51,008 nt of DNA, from assembly GCF_001436315.1 (NCBI RefSeq), contig NZ_AYZA01000011.1, forward strand, positions 40,126 through 91,133. The letters run 5' to 3'. Position numbers and translations under genes: made by a program. The stretch comes from Ligilactobacillus aviarius subsp. aviarius DSM 20655 (GTDB lineage Bacteria > Bacillota > Bacilli > Lactobacillales > Lactobacillaceae). Positions 11,543 to 20,606 of the stretch are shown here, piece by piece. Each line of letters begins with the position of its first letter. Positions within the stretch are counted from its first letter, which is position 1. The notes under the pieces were generated by a model that made no database searches, was not told where the DNA came from, and saw only the letters and a program-made list of their open reading frames with translations.

Positions 11543-12229
11543 CTAGTGCGCGAATAAATGACCGATCCCATATGTTACTAACATCGTAATGATCCCGGAA
11601 ATCACATTCCGCACCGTTCCGTGAAGTTTGTTAGCGTGGTTCAACCAAGCAGCGGCCCACCCGGTGATTGCCAATGCAATGATCACCGCGATGAACGTTG
11701 CTACGATTTTGATTGAATGCGGGAAAAACGAAATTGAACACAACGGTAAGATCGAACCTAACGGAAATGAGACCATTGATGCAATCGCGGCCGCATATGG
11801 GCTGGTAAATTCATCAACGTCAAACCCATACCGTTCACGTACCATTGTCCGGAGTGCATCCCGTTCCATCATTTCATGAACGGCCTTTTCAACCAATTCC
11901 GGCTTAATGCCCTTCTTCAAATACTTTTGTCTTACAAAATCATATTCACCATCATAATCATCTTTAAGAGCTTGCTTTTCAGTCGCAATCGCTTGCTTTT
12001 GCGAATCCTTTTCAGCGCTGACTGAAACATATTCGCCCATTGCCATTGAAACCGTTCCGGCTAACATTCCAGCGATTCCAGAAATAAAAATCGCAAAGTT
12101 GCTTGTCGCCGCTCCGGCAACCCCGATAACGATTCCGGCAACTGACAAGATTCCATCGTTTGCGCCCATGACCGCTGCCCGGAGAATGTTGATTCGCTGG
12201 GCAAGCGACATTTTCTTTTTGGTTTTCAA
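11543..12229 (-). CDS. VIT1/CCC1 family transporter (first of tandem pair)
   Basis: A 228-residue paralogue of the next gene, with the same core (RINILRAAVMGANDGILSVAGIVIGVAGA), SMAMGEYVSVSAEKDSQ at the membrane-cytoplasm boundary, an acidic/basic cytoplasmic stretch, and three C-terminal membrane helices. Family members export or store iron or manganese. The start is TTG at 12229 with AAGGA 5 nt upstream; the in-frame ATG six codons later has no ribosome-binding site. Two side-by-side paralogues might form a heterodimer or divide metals between them; that is inference. Confidence 0.87.
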   Translation of the reverse strand: MKTKKKMSLAQRINILRAAVMGANDGILSVAGIVIGVAGAATSNFAIFISGIAGMLAGTVSMAMGEYVSVSAEKDSQKQAIATEKQALKDDYDGEYDFVRQKYLKKGIKPELVEKAVHEMMERDALRTMVRERYGFDVDEFTSPYAAAIASMVSFPLGSILPLCSISFFPHSIKIVATFIAVIIALAITGWAAAWLNHANKLHGTVRNVISGIITMLVTYGIGHLFAH

Positions 12230-12264
12230 AATGATCCTTCTCTCATTATTTCAAATTAATTTAT

Positions 12265-12294
12265 ATTTTACACAATACAAATTATCAATGTCAA
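12265..12294 (-). promoter_or_regulatory. Promoter of the VIT pair
   Basis: Minus strand: TTGACA (12289-12294), 18 nt, TAAAAT (12265-12270). The spacer TTGATAATTTGTATTGTG is AT-rich and weakly dyad, so a metal-sensor site is possible but not shown. Confidence 0.75.
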
Positions 12295-12329
12295 TGCGAA
12301 CTAACACTTTTATTATAGTTGAATCACAT

Positions 12330-12368
12330 AAAAAAATCTCAACCACTAACAAAGCGGTCGAGATTTTA
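12330..12368 (-). terminator. Terminator after treB
   Basis: Minus strand AAATCTCGACC pairs imperfectly with GGTTGAGATTT and is followed by a T run. It lies between the treB stop and the VIT promoter. Confidence 0.75.
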
Positions 12369-12385
12369 TCGGTTAATTAATATTT

Positions 12386-14326
12386 TTATTTTGTTCCTGG
12401 ACGTTTCTTCTTTTCAACCTTCTTGCCCATTGACATGTTATCGTTATAGCCCCAGAACCATGTTACAAGGAATGAAACGATAATGGCGGCAATACTTGAA
12501 AGCAAGAATGCATAGAAGCTTGTTAATTGGGTTGGATGAGCTGGATTGAAGAATGATGAGAATCCAATCAATGAACCCGTAAAGCCGTACATTGTTCCGT
12601 GCATCAAGCCGGTAATCAACCCACCGACAGCTGAACCGATCAAACCAGAAACGAAGACTTTCTTGTAACGTAAGTTAATCCCGTAAATTGCAGGTTCTGT
12701 AACCCCGCAGAAGGCTGAAATGGCAGCTGCAAAGCCAAGTTCTTTCATGTTACCCTTTTTTGATTTGATTGCAACTGCTAAAACGGCAGCCCCTTGAGAA
12801 ACCATTGTAACTGAAATAATTGCGTTCAAAGCACTTTGATGCGTTTGGGCAATTTGTTGGGCAACCAGCGGCACAACGCCCCAGTGCAACCCGAAGATAA
12901 CCAGTAACTGATAGAAACCACCAATAATCAAACCGCCGATCCAGCCTGATGCTTGAACTAACCAGTTAACGAAGTCGGCAATTCCGTTCGCAGCCCCTTG
13001 AATAATTGGACCAGTGATTACTAAGGTGATCGTTGAAACTACTAAAATCGTGATCAACGGATTGAAAATCATTTGAAGGTAGCTTGGCAGGTGGTCTTTC
13101 AACCAGTCACCGACCTTCTTGGCCAACCATGCAGCAACGATCATCGGGAAAATTGAATACGTGTAGTTCAAGAATTGGAAGTGGAATCCACCAACGGTAA
13201 ACATCGTCTTGAAGGCTTTCCCCCAAGTAATGATTTGCGGATAAGTCAAGACACCCCCGATAACGGCCGCAACGATTGGATCACTGCCAAGCCGTTTAGC
13301 TGCTGAATAACCAACTAAAATCGGCAGGAAGAAGAAGGCTGAGTCCGCCATTGCACTGACCGTCATGTACATCGTGCTCTTCACGCTTAAGATCGAACCT
13401 AATTGAGGCAAAGTCAACAATGCCAAGATTCCTTTGATGATCCCAGATGCAGCGATAACGCCGATTACCGGACTCATTGAACCGGTAATAAAGCCGATCA
13501 AATTGCCAAAGGCCCGGCTGATTGGGTTCTTCCCGTCATTTTCTGCCGGTTGAGCAGCGGCTGCGTCTTCATCCAATGGTCCTAATTGCTTCATTACCGC
13601 ATCAAAAACGTTCGTCACTTCATTCCCGATGACAACCTGATACTGGCCTGAAGCCTTCATCACATCGATTACGCCATCGGTATTCTTCAATGCTTCAGTG
13701 TCTGCTTTGCTTTCATCCTTTAAGTAGAACCGCAACCGGGTAATACAGTGGATCAAGTTATTCACGTTTTCCTTCCCGCCAACTAGCTTGATGATCGTCG
13801 TTGCTAATGCATCATAATCCCGTTTGCCCTTTTTCTTTTTGCCGGCACCTTTCAAATGGGCATCAGCGGCTGGTTCGCCGGCTTGAATTTCGCCTTCATC
13901 TAATGAAAGACTTTCAAGTTTATCAGCTGAGTTCGTTACGATCACCATGATCGTTTTAGCGAGCTTGTGGGCTTCGATTTCTTTTAGGTTCATCGTTGCA
14001 ATCGGTTCGCCTGCTTTAACCGTTGAACCTTGTTCGCAATGAACCGTAAATGGGGTTCCTTTCAAATTGACCGTATCAATTCCCATGTGGATCAAAATTT
14101 CAAGCCCATCTGCGGTTTGAATTCCAATCGCGTGCTTAGTATCAGCCAACATCATGACCGTTCCGCTAACCGGAGCAACAACTTCGATTTCACCTTCAGC
14201 TGATGGTTCAAGGCCGAATCCCTGGCCCATTGTTCCTGCTGAAAAAACTTCATCCTTTGTTTCGCATAATGGTAAGACCTTCCCCGTTGCCGGTGCAAGG
14301 ATCTCAATATCTGTTCTCTTTGCCAT
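12386..14326 (-). CDS. treB: Trehalose PTS transporter, EIIABC (domain order A-B-C)
   Basis: The 646-residue PTS permease imports trehalose and phosphorylates it to trehalose 6-phosphate. An EIIA(Glc)-type domain comes first, with the phosphorylated His in ILIHMGID (residue 80) and supporting His65. A charged linker GKKKKGKRD (about 162-170) leads to EIIB with the phosphocysteine in LIHCITRLRF (Cys194), then an EIIC membrane domain of about ten helices from residue 270. Many TreB proteins are EIIBC or EIIBCA; A first is a lactobacillus-type arrangement. Trehalose specificity rests on the divergent treR-treC and the operator in its promoter. SD AAGGAGG precedes the ATG. Confidence 0.93.
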   Translation of the reverse strand: MAKRTDIEILAPATGKVLPLCETKDEVFSAGTMGQGFGLEPSAEGEIEVVAPVSGTVMMLADTKHAIGIQTADGLEILIHMGIDTVNLKGTPFTVHCEQGSTVKAGEPIATMNLKEIEAHKLAKTIMVIVTNSADKLESLSLDEGEIQAGEPAADAHLKGAGKKKKGKRDYDALATTIIKLVGGKENVNNLIHCITRLRFYLKDESKADTEALKNTDGVIDVMKASGQYQVVIGNEVTNVFDAVMKQLGPLDEDAAAAQPAENDGKNPISRAFGNLIGFITGSMSPVIGVIAASGIIKGILALLTLPQLGSILSVKSTMYMTVSAMADSAFFFLPILVGYSAAKRLGSDPIVAAVIGGVLTYPQIITWGKAFKTMFTVGGFHFQFLNYTYSIFPMIVAAWLAKKVGDWLKDHLPSYLQMIFNPLITILVVSTITLVITGPIIQGAANGIADFVNWLVQASGWIGGLIIGGFYQLLVIFGLHWGVVPLVAQQIAQTHQSALNAIISVTMVSQGAAVLAVAIKSKKGNMKELGFAAAISAFCGVTEPAIYGINLRYKKVFVSGLIGSAVGGLITGLMHGTMYGFTGSLIGFSSFFNPAHPTQLTSFYAFLLSSIAAIIVSFLVTWFWGYNDNMSMGKKVEKKKRPGTK

Positions 14327-14345
14327 TGCGGCTCCTCCTTAATTT

Positions 14346-14360
14346 TTGAAAGCACTTTCT
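14346..14360 (+). promoter_or_regulatory. Candidate cre box in the treB leader
   Basis: TTGAAAGCACTTTCT matches the catabolite-responsive element consensus WTGNAANCGNWNNCW with one mismatch (A for G at the centre). It lies 20 nt before the treB start, downstream of the promoter, a position where CcpA would act as a roadblock. Confidence 0.55.
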
Positions 14361-14378
14361 TTTAATTTCTGTCATTAT

Positions 14379-14406
14379 TTTATATCTTGTATAGACAAGT
14401 TGTCAA
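14379..14406 (-). promoter_or_regulatory. treB promoter with TreR operator in the spacer
   Basis: Minus strand: TTGACA (14401-14406), then a 16-nt spacer and TATAAA (or 18 nt and TAAAAT). The spacer contains the near-palindrome CTTGTCTATACAAG (14386-14399), which resembles the Bacillus TreR operator core TTGTATATACAA. Bound TreR would exclude RNA polymerase. The divergent treR gene is the obvious regulator. Confidence 0.8.
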
Positions 14407-14413
14407 CATCTTT

Positions 14414-14428
14414 TTTAATCGCTTTCAA
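14414..14428 (-). promoter_or_regulatory. Candidate cre box upstream of treB
   Basis: Minus strand TTGAAAGCGATTAAA fits the cre consensus with one mismatch. It lies just upstream of the treB -35 and about 100 nt ahead of treR, so CcpA could act on either side. Confidence 0.55.
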
Positions 14429-14528
14429 AATTATTTTGACAACGTTATTAGCTTTTATTAATTTGCCTGACTATACATTCTATGGTTAAATAGAACTTGA
14501 ACTTAAATCAATGAAAGAAGGGACGTTC

Positions 14529-15251
14529 ATGAGCAAACAAGATATGATTGCCCAGGATCTTGCTGAAAAAATCCATCATGGATTGTACTGTCCAGGGGAC
14601 TATCTGCCAAGCGAGCATCAGCTTACCGACCTGTACGGAACTTCGCGTGAAACGATTCGCAGTGCCCTTTCCCAGTTGAATGACTTGGGGCTAATTCAAA
14701 AAATCAAAGGGAAAGGATCGATCGTCCTTGATTATCAAAAATTTACTTTCCCGGTATCCGGAATTACCAGTTTCCAGGAACTTAATCAAAAATTGGGAAT
14801 GCATGCGGTCACGACGGTTCTTAAAAACGAACCCTGCACTTCAATTCCGCAATACTTTGTAAACCGGGGCGTTGATGCCGATCAACCATCCATTTACATT
14901 GAACGGCTCAGAATGATCGATCATGAACCAGTTGTAATCGACCGTGATTTTTTGCTGACTCCGCCAATTGACGAAATTCCGCAAAAGGTTGCTGAAAATT
15001 CGTTATACGATTATATTGAAGGTGAATTAGGGCTGGATATTTCGTACGCTTCAAAGGAAATTACCGTTGAAAAGGCTGATGACGAAGTCGCTGCCCAACT
15101 GAAACTGACCGGCGACCAACTTGTTGTCGTTGTCCGCAGCTTATCATTTTTAAATGACACGACCCTTTTTCAATTGACTGAATCTTACCACCGGCCTGAC
15201 AAATTTAAATTCAGCGACTTTGCCCGGCGACAGAAAATCAAATTAAAATAG
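14529..15251 (+). CDS. treR: Trehalose operon repressor, GntR/HutC family
   Basis: The 240-residue regulator has an N-terminal winged helix (residues 1-70: QDLAEKIHHGLYCPGDYLPSEHQL, then TSRETIRSALSQLNDLGLI) and a C-terminal UTRA ligand domain (about 85-235). TreR in Bacillus binds trehalose 6-phosphate to leave its operator. The ATG at 14529 is chosen over that at 14511 because AAGGG lies between them, 7 nt upstream of 14529. It is divergent from treB and 14 nt upstream of treC. The promoter is unclear: TTGACA at 14436 lacks a good -10, and TTGCCT with TAAATA nearer the gene is another option. Confidence 0.93.
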   Translation: MSKQDMIAQDLAEKIHHGLYCPGDYLPSEHQLTDLYGTSRETIRSALSQLNDLGLIQKIKGKGSIVLDYQKFTFPVSGITSFQELNQKLGMHAVTTVLKNEPCTSIPQYFVNRGVDADQPSIYIERLRMIDHEPVVIDRDFLLTPPIDEIPQKVAENSLYDYIEGELGLDISYASKEITVEKADDEVAAQLKLTGDQLVVVVRSLSFLNDTTLFQLTESYHRPDKFKFSDFARRQKIKLK

Positions 15252-15265
15252 AAAGGACTTTTCCC

Positions 15266-16933
15266 ATGAATTTAGGAAAAAAAGTTATTTATCAAATTTA
15301 TCCCAAATCTTTTTATGATAGTAACGGCGATGGGATCGGGGATTTAAGAGGAATTATCAAAAAAATTCCTTACATCGCCAGGCTCAACATTGATATGATC
15401 TGGTTCAACCCGTTCTTCGTTTCACCACAGCACGATAACGGGTATGACATCGCCAACTATCGTGAAATTGATCCGCGCTTCGGAACGATGGCGGACTTTG
15501 AAGAATTGGTTGCGAAGTTAAAGAAAATCAACGTCGACGTGATGTTGGATATGGTTTTCAACCACTGTTCAACTGGCCATGAATGGTTCCAAAAAGCCTT
15601 AGCCGGCGATGAAAAGTACATGAAATACTTCTACATCCGGCCGGCTAAGCCGAATGGCGATCTTCCGACAAACTGGGAATCAAAATTCGGCGGGCCGGCC
15701 TGGGCAAAATTTGGTGACACCGATTTATACTATCTTCACCTGTTTGATCCGTCTCAAGCCGATCTTGACTGGCATAATCCCGATGTCCGCCAAGAAGCTG
15801 TCGACATCGTCAATTTCTGGCGAACAAAGGGCGTCAAAGGCTTCCGGTTTGACGTGTTGAACGTTACTGGAAAAGATGAAGTTTTAGTCGATTCAGATGG
15901 CAACATCGATCACGAAAAAGCCCTTTACACTGATACTCCAGTCGTTAAGGACTACATTAAGCAACTCAACCGTGAAAGTTTCGGTCAGGATCCAGATGCC
16001 GTAACCGTTGGTGAAATGTCATCCACGACGATCGAAAAATCAATCGAATATACGAAGCCAGACGACCATGAGCTTTCAATGGTCTTTGCCTTCCATCACC
16101 TAAAAGTCGACTATGAAAACGGCGAAAAATGGAACAAAGTTCCGTTTGATTTCATGAAACTCAAACGCATCTTAAATGAATGGCAAGCCGGAATCGACCG
16201 CGGTAACGGCTGGCAAGCCCTGTTCTGGAATAATCACGATCAGCCATGGGCATTGAACCGGTTCGGCGACCCAGTCAACTACCGTGAAAAATCAGCTGAA
16301 ATGCTCGCAACTGCCATTCACCTGTTGCGCGGAACACCGTACATTTACATGGGCGAAGAACTTGGAATGATCGATCCGCATTACTACTCGATCCACAATT
16401 ACGTTGACGTTGAAGCGCTGAATGCTTACCAGGAAATGATGGATAACGGGATGAGCGCCCACGATGCCTTTGAAATCGTGAAGACCAAGGCACGTGATAA
16501 CTCACGGGTCCCAATGCACTGGGATGACAGTCAAAATGCCGGTTTCACAACCGGAAAGCCATGGTTGAAACCGACTGACCAGGATCAGATCAACGTTCAA
16601 GCCGAACTTGATCACGGCGAAATTTTTAATTACTATCAACAACTGATCAATCTCCGGAAAACGGAAGATTTGATTTCCGATGGTCACTTTAAGGCTGAAC
16701 TGGAAGATCATCCGCAAGTCTTCGCTTACCGGCGTTACCTTGACGACAGTGATGAACAATTATTCGTCCTGAACAACTTCTACGGCTACGAACCCTGGGC
16801 TGATATTCCAGCTGACCTGCAAAATAAAGAAGTTGAAGTCTTGATCGATAACTACGGCGAACCACGGAAGATGCAATTGAAAGATGCCATCCGGTTGCAA
16901 CCATATCAATCGATCGCTTTTAAAATTAAATAA
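15266..16933 (+). CDS. treC: Alpha,alpha-phosphotrehalase (trehalose-6-phosphate hydrolase), GH13
   Basis: The enzyme splits trehalose 6-phosphate into glucose and glucose 6-phosphate. The 555-residue protein is a GH13 barrel: YQIYPKSFYDSNGDGIGDLRG at the start, FRFDVLN with the catalytic Asp (about residue 199), TVGEMSS with the catalytic Glu (about 252), and NNHDQP with the third acid (about 322). Length and start fit TreC/TreA. AAAGGA precedes the ATG. It follows treR by 14 nt, and TreB supplies the substrate. Confidence 0.95.
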   Translation: MNLGKKVIYQIYPKSFYDSNGDGIGDLRGIIKKIPYIARLNIDMIWFNPFFVSPQHDNGYDIANYREIDPRFGTMADFEELVAKLKKINVDVMLDMVFNHCSTGHEWFQKALAGDEKYMKYFYIRPAKPNGDLPTNWESKFGGPAWAKFGDTDLYYLHLFDPSQADLDWHNPDVRQEAVDIVNFWRTKGVKGFRFDVLNVTGKDEVLVDSDGNIDHEKALYTDTPVVKDYIKQLNRESFGQDPDAVTVGEMSSTTIEKSIEYTKPDDHELSMVFAFHHLKVDYENGEKWNKVPFDFMKLKRILNEWQAGIDRGNGWQALFWNNHDQPWALNRFGDPVNYREKSAEMLATAIHLLRGTPYIYMGEELGMIDPHYYSIHNYVDVEALNAYQEMMDNGMSAHDAFEIVKTKARDNSRVPMHWDDSQNAGFTTGKPWLKPTDQDQINVQAELDHGEIFNYYQQLINLRKTEDLISDGHFKAELEDHPQVFAYRRYLDDSDEQLFVLNNFYGYEPWADIPADLQNKEVEVLIDNYGEPRKMQLKDAIRLQPYQSIAFKIK

Positions 16934-16942
16934 TTAGATTCA

Positions 16943-17106
16943 AAAGAGGTTGTGACATAAGTCACAACCTCTTTGCTATATCCGCATAATCGGGTTCCAA
17001 AACAAACGAGCTGAGTGGAAGAACGCAAACCTCCGAATCTATGCTTGCGCGATTCGTTCACTTTTCTGCTTCCACCACGCTCGTTTTTGACGTTTTGTCA
17101 CACCTT
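16943..17106 (-). repeat. Structured 3'-UTR repeat, copy A, with terminator
   Basis: Read on the minus strand, the element starts at 17106 directly after the TAG of the PhnD-type gene with AAGGTGTGACAAAACG. About 122 bp (17106-16985) are shared with copies at 30775-30896 and 32824-32954. It holds three nested complementary pairs: CAAAACGAGC with GCTCGTTTGTTTTG, GTGGAAG with CTTCCAC, and CGAATC with GATTCG. The unit ends in a terminator hairpin (16943-16974; GAGGTTGTGAC/GTCACAACCTC), which also serves the convergent treC. I do not recognise the family. Confidence 0.85.
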
Positions 17107-18045
17107 CTATTTACTTTGATTAATCTTTTGCATGATCTTTGCATATTCACGAACCTTGTTAAAGTCGCTGTTATTTGCCTTCACATAACCTTGTTGTTGG
17201 TAAACTTCCTGAATGATCTTGTGACCTTGCTTTGATTTAGCAACCGTTTGGAAAGCATTGATCAGTTTCTTTTGGAATGCCGGGCTCATATTGCCGCGAA
17301 CTGAAACCGTATCGTCCGGAATCGCCGGCGTCGTGTAAAGCGGAACAACCTTTTGCATAACATCTGGAGCATCCTTCTTCACGATGTTCCGGGCACCTTG
17401 GAAGACAAAGCAAGCATCGGCACTGCCATTGTAAACGGCCATAACTCCTTGGTCGTGACCCTTAACTTGAACGGTTTGAATGTGATCCTTATAAATATTG
17501 ATGCCGTGCTTGTAAAGGGCAACTACCGGCCAAATCCAGCCAGCCGTTGAAGTTGAAGATTGAACCGCAATCTTCTTTCCGCGTAAATCTTTCAACGACT
17601 TAATTCCGCTGCCTTTCCGCACTAAAATCTGAGCATGGAAATCTTTAACCAGGTGGTGAGTCATTTGATCATCCGGTTCCTTGTATGCGTACCGGGTCGA
17701 TTGCAAGATGACTTTAACGCCGTATTTTTGGTGAGCTAAAACATAACCTTCAGGCGGTAAGAACGCACAGTCGACTTTGCCAGACCCCATCCCTTCAATC
17801 ATCGTGTCGTCATTAGTTGCAACCACGACCTTGACCGGGATTCCTAGCTGCTTTGAAAGCAACTTTCCGAATGGTTGCGCCTTTGATTCCATCGTTTCTG
17901 CATTCGATGATGGATCAAACGCAATTACCAATTTCTTTGGCGTATACTCCTTTGAATTCGTAGTTGACGCATGCACGTTGCCGCCAATCAATAAAGCAAG
18001 GACGATTGCAGCAACTGACATAATTACCTTTTTGATTAATTTCAT
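17107..18045 (-). CDS. PhnD-type phosphate/phosphite/phosphonate-binding protein
   Basis: This 312-residue secreted binding protein has the phosphonate-binding fold: LVIAFDPSSNAETMESKAQPF, GSGKVDCAFLPPEGYVL, an LRGKKIAVQSSTSTAGW hinge segment, and VYNGSADACFVFQGAR. The signal peptide ends near NVHA-STT and has no lipobox Cys. No phn-type permease or ATPase is adjacent, so it may serve a distant transporter or act as a sensor. The ATG at 18045 has GGGAG 9 nt upstream. Its stop codon abuts repeat copy A. Phosphorus ligands are typical of the family, but other anions are possible. Confidence 0.82.
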   Translation of the reverse strand: MKLIKKVIMSVAAIVLALLIGGNVHASTTNSKEYTPKKLVIAFDPSSNAETMESKAQPFGKLLSKQLGIPVKVVVATNDDTMIEGMGSGKVDCAFLPPEGYVLAHQKYGVKVILQSTRYAYKEPDDQMTHHLVKDFHAQILVRKGSGIKSLKDLRGKKIAVQSSTSTAGWIWPVVALYKHGINIYKDHIQTVQVKGHDQGVMAVYNGSADACFVFQGARNIVKKDAPDVMQKVVPLYTTPAIPDDTVSVRGNMSPAFQKKLINAFQTVAKSKQGHKIIQEVYQQQGYVKANNSDFNKVREYAKIMQKINQSK

Positions 18046-18136
18046 TAAGAATTGCTCCCTTTCCATTCACTATAAAGGAGTATAACACAAAATATTAAGA
18101 ATAAATTTTAAAATATAGTTCGGATTTACTATGGAT

Positions 18137-18171
18137 AAAAAAAGAACTCCAGCCTTCGCAGAAGTTCCTTT
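18137..18171 (-). terminator. Terminator after the zinc-ribbon operon
   Basis: Minus strand AAGGAACTTC pairs with GGAGTTCTT and runs into T7; outer arms TGGATAAA/TTTATCCA lengthen it. It separates the zinc-ribbon genes from the PhnD-type gene. Confidence 0.75.
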
Positions 18172-18191
18172 ATTTATCCAAAATTTATATC

Positions 18192-19130
18192 CTAATTCCC
18201 TAATCCGCCAGTCAATGACTTAACTGCAATGTCAACCGCTGTGCCGCAGATTGCGCAAAGAATGCCAAGTGCAATTAAGATAATGATGGCAACAAAGACT
18301 GCTCCATAAAGCCGGTCAAGGCGTTGACTTCCTTGCCGGGTAACGATTACCATTGTCATTCCTAAAATGTAAAGGAAAATTGATAGTACTAATACAAGGG
18401 CCATCATTGTGTAGGCTGACATCAAGCTGAATAAGAAGAACAAGAGGTTTGTGATCAAAATAACGTTTGTGTAGTGTGCAAACCGGTTGATGAAATCAAA
18501 GAAGCTTTCCTTTTCTCTGAATACCCAGCAGTTGATGCCGTAAACGGCACCTAAAACAGCAGCGTCTAACAGCAACAATACAATAAAGATTTCAAATGAT
18601 GTTCCAAATGAATTGAAGTGGATCAAATTACTGTTGTTTTGTTGTTGGCCTAAAAGAGCAGCAAGACCATTTGAGACGTTGTTTGCTTGTTGGTTAAGGT
18701 ATGCGACTGCCTTTTGAACCATTGTAAAGAATGATGCGCAGAACAAGAAAATTTCAATCGCAATTGAAACTACTCCAAACCACTTTGAAGTTGGAGCTTC
18801 AGTGTTGGTTGGGTGAGCCCATGAACCAAGCAACCATTTCCAGTAGCTGGCAGCTGTTTGCTTAGCTTGTTCGGTATCGATCGACCGCCGAACTGGTTGA
18901 GCTTGAGCAGGTTGTTGTGCTTGTTGCGTTGCTTGGGCTTGAGCAGTTTGTTGCGTATTTTGATTTGCTTGTTGTTGGTTTTGATTTTCAACCGTTCCGT
19001 TTGGTTCAAACGTTTCAGTTGATTGAACTGATTCGTCGCTTACCGAAACGTTGCGTAAATCTGCACCGCATTCAGTACAGAAATTTGTATCACTCGACAT
19101 TTGTGCGCCGCACTTTGGACATTTCTTCAT
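18192..19130 (-). CDS. Zinc-ribbon multi-pass membrane protein
   Basis: The 312-residue protein opens with a zinc ribbon (KKCPKCGAQM, then FCTECGADL; Cys pairs at about residues 4/7 and 18/21). A Gln-rich low-complexity linker (about 45-85) follows, then roughly five membrane segments (about 120-145, 178-203, 218-240, 243-262, 278-302). I do not know a function. It starts 15 nt after a TcaA-like gene that has the same N-terminal ribbon, so the two probably work in one membrane complex. Confidence 0.75.
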   Translation of the reverse strand: MKKCPKCGAQMSSDTNFCTECGADLRNVSVSDESVQSTETFEPNGTVENQNQQQANQNTQQTAQAQATQQAQQPAQAQPVRRSIDTEQAKQTAASYWKWLLGSWAHPTNTEAPTSKWFGVVSIAIEIFLFCASFFTMVQKAVAYLNQQANNVSNGLAALLGQQQNNSNLIHFNSFGTSFEIFIVLLLLDAAVLGAVYGINCWVFREKESFFDFINRFAHYTNVILITNLLFFLFSLMSAYTMMALVLVLSIFLYILGMTMVIVTRQGSQRLDRLYGAVFVAIIILIALGILCAICGTAVDIAVKSLTGGLGN

Positions 19131-19145
19131 TTTCTTTCACCCTCA

Positions 19146-20564
19146 TTAATTATTGTCGTCACCTGAAACGGTGTTGTTTTGAATCATCTTACCCTTACCG
19201 ATCGTATCGATCATGTATGGTTGACCTTCATCGTTCTTATCGTAGTTTGGATTCTTTTCAAGGACACAGCCTGAATATTCCATGACTTGAGCAAGTTGAC
19301 TGCCATCGCTGCGATCAAAGACGTACTTAACATCGTAAACGACATCACTCTTGCCGTCGCCACCTGGCATGATGCTCTTCACGGTAACATCCGTTGTGTA
19401 TGAATCGTTGTTATCGTTCTTGTTAAAGCCGTCAAACATTTGTTTAACCTGCTTAAAGTCGCTGTTTCCTTCCTGGTTTTGATACAGGTCAGCACCTTGA
19501 TCAGAAGTTGCTGTACTTTGATCAAATGCTGCTGATAACAATGATTGAGCATCTGATTCAGAAATTACCCCGGCAAATTTCGGTGACAATGTCTTCGTGT
19601 CATCTTCAACCTGGTCATAAACGTTCATCTTCTTGGATGTAACCGTCTTGCCATTGACGTTGGCTTGAACTTGTAATTCAAGGCCTTTCGTAATTGGATA
19701 GTCCTTAAATTCTAGTTCGCCGTTACCGTCAAGTTTGCCGACATTCTTGCCATCAAGAAGAACCGTTGCGCCCGCAATGCTCTTAACCTTAAAGGTTGCC
19801 GTTGTGATCGTCATTTGTTCGTCATTACTTTGACCCCAAATATCATCCGCATCCTGGTTGGTTTGAAGATTGCGCCCGTTAACATTGGTCTTAACTTGGA
19901 ATGTGTGCGTTCCGGGGAAGTATGGACCCACATTCTTCGTGTATTCGCCATCGCTGCCAGTTGCCTTGCCGACGTTCTTGCCATCGACGTAAACCGTTGA
20001 TCCAGCATGGTTCGTTTCAACTTTGGCATAGGCTGCCGGAACATTTAACTTGTACTTCGGGAAGAACAACCAGTAGTGGCCGTCTTGGACAAGGGTAATT
20101 CCATGCAGACTTGCGCCGCTTTCAACATCTGAAACCAAAGAATTCAAGTCATCTTTATTATTTTCAAAGTATTCTTGAAGCGGTTTGACCGTGCTTGAAG
20201 TGATCTTCAAGTTCGGGTCAGACGTGGTTACGATTCCGGATGCATCTTTCTTGGTGCTCGATAAGTCTTGAGCGATCCGGTCGATTTGATTGGTTTCTGA
20301 ATAGTAATTGTTGCCCCATACAAAGAATGCAATTAAAGCAACAATCACGACCCCGATTCCAATCAACCCTGCCTTCTGTTTCTTTGACATTGGTTTGCGC
20401 GGCTTCGGTGCTAGCCGACTGCGCCGTTGCGGTTGAACTTTGGGTTGGGCAGCGGGTTGCTTTACCGTTGATGCCGCTTCAGCAAACTGATAGCCGCATT
20501 TCCGACAAAATTTTTCGTTGCCTTGACGCTCGGTTCCACACTTGGGACAAAACTTCTTTGCCAT
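19146..20564 (-). CDS. TcaA-like zinc-ribbon membrane protein
   Basis: The 472-residue protein has a cytoplasmic zinc ribbon (FCPKCGTERQGNEKFCRKCGY), a basic linker, one membrane helix (about residues 64-83), then a large outside part. Two repeated beta domains carry VYVDGKNVGKATG and VLLDGKNVGKLDG, and an NTF2-like domain closes the protein. This layout matches staphylococcal TcaA, a surface protein linked to glycopeptide tolerance and wall stress. The promoter overlaps a 14-bp palindrome. Function in this organism is inferred only from architecture. Confidence 0.78.
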   Translation of the reverse strand: MAKKFCPKCGTERQGNEKFCRKCGYQFAEAASTVKQPAAQPKVQPQRRSRLAPKPRKPMSKKQKAGLIGIGVVIVALIAFFVWGNNYYSETNQIDRIAQDLSSTKKDASGIVTTSDPNLKITSSTVKPLQEYFENNKDDLNSLVSDVESGASLHGITLVQDGHYWLFFPKYKLNVPAAYAKVETNHAGSTVYVDGKNVGKATGSDGEYTKNVGPYFPGTHTFQVKTNVNGRNLQTNQDADDIWGQSNDEQMTITTATFKVKSIAGATVLLDGKNVGKLDGNGELEFKDYPITKGLELQVQANVNGKTVTSKKMNVYDQVEDDTKTLSPKFAGVISESDAQSLLSAAFDQSTATSDQGADLYQNQEGNSDFKQVKQMFDGFNKNDNNDSYTTDVTVKSIMPGGDGKSDVVYDVKYVFDRSDGSQLAQVMEYSGCVLEKNPNYDKNDEGQPYMIDTIGKGKMIQNNTVSGDDNN

Positions 20565-20606
20565 AAAAAGAACCCCCTAAAATAATTTTGCTAAATATAT
20601 TCACCT

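Noticed and set aside
12271-12288. Fur- or MntR-type box in the VIT promoter spacer
   Set aside because: The dyad is weak and does not match either consensus well enough to call.
16985-17106. The structured repeat as a tRNA, T-box or known riboswitch
   Set aside because: No cloverleaf or CCA-type end, no T-box GGTGGTACCACGG, no known aptamer core, and it lies after genes rather than before them.
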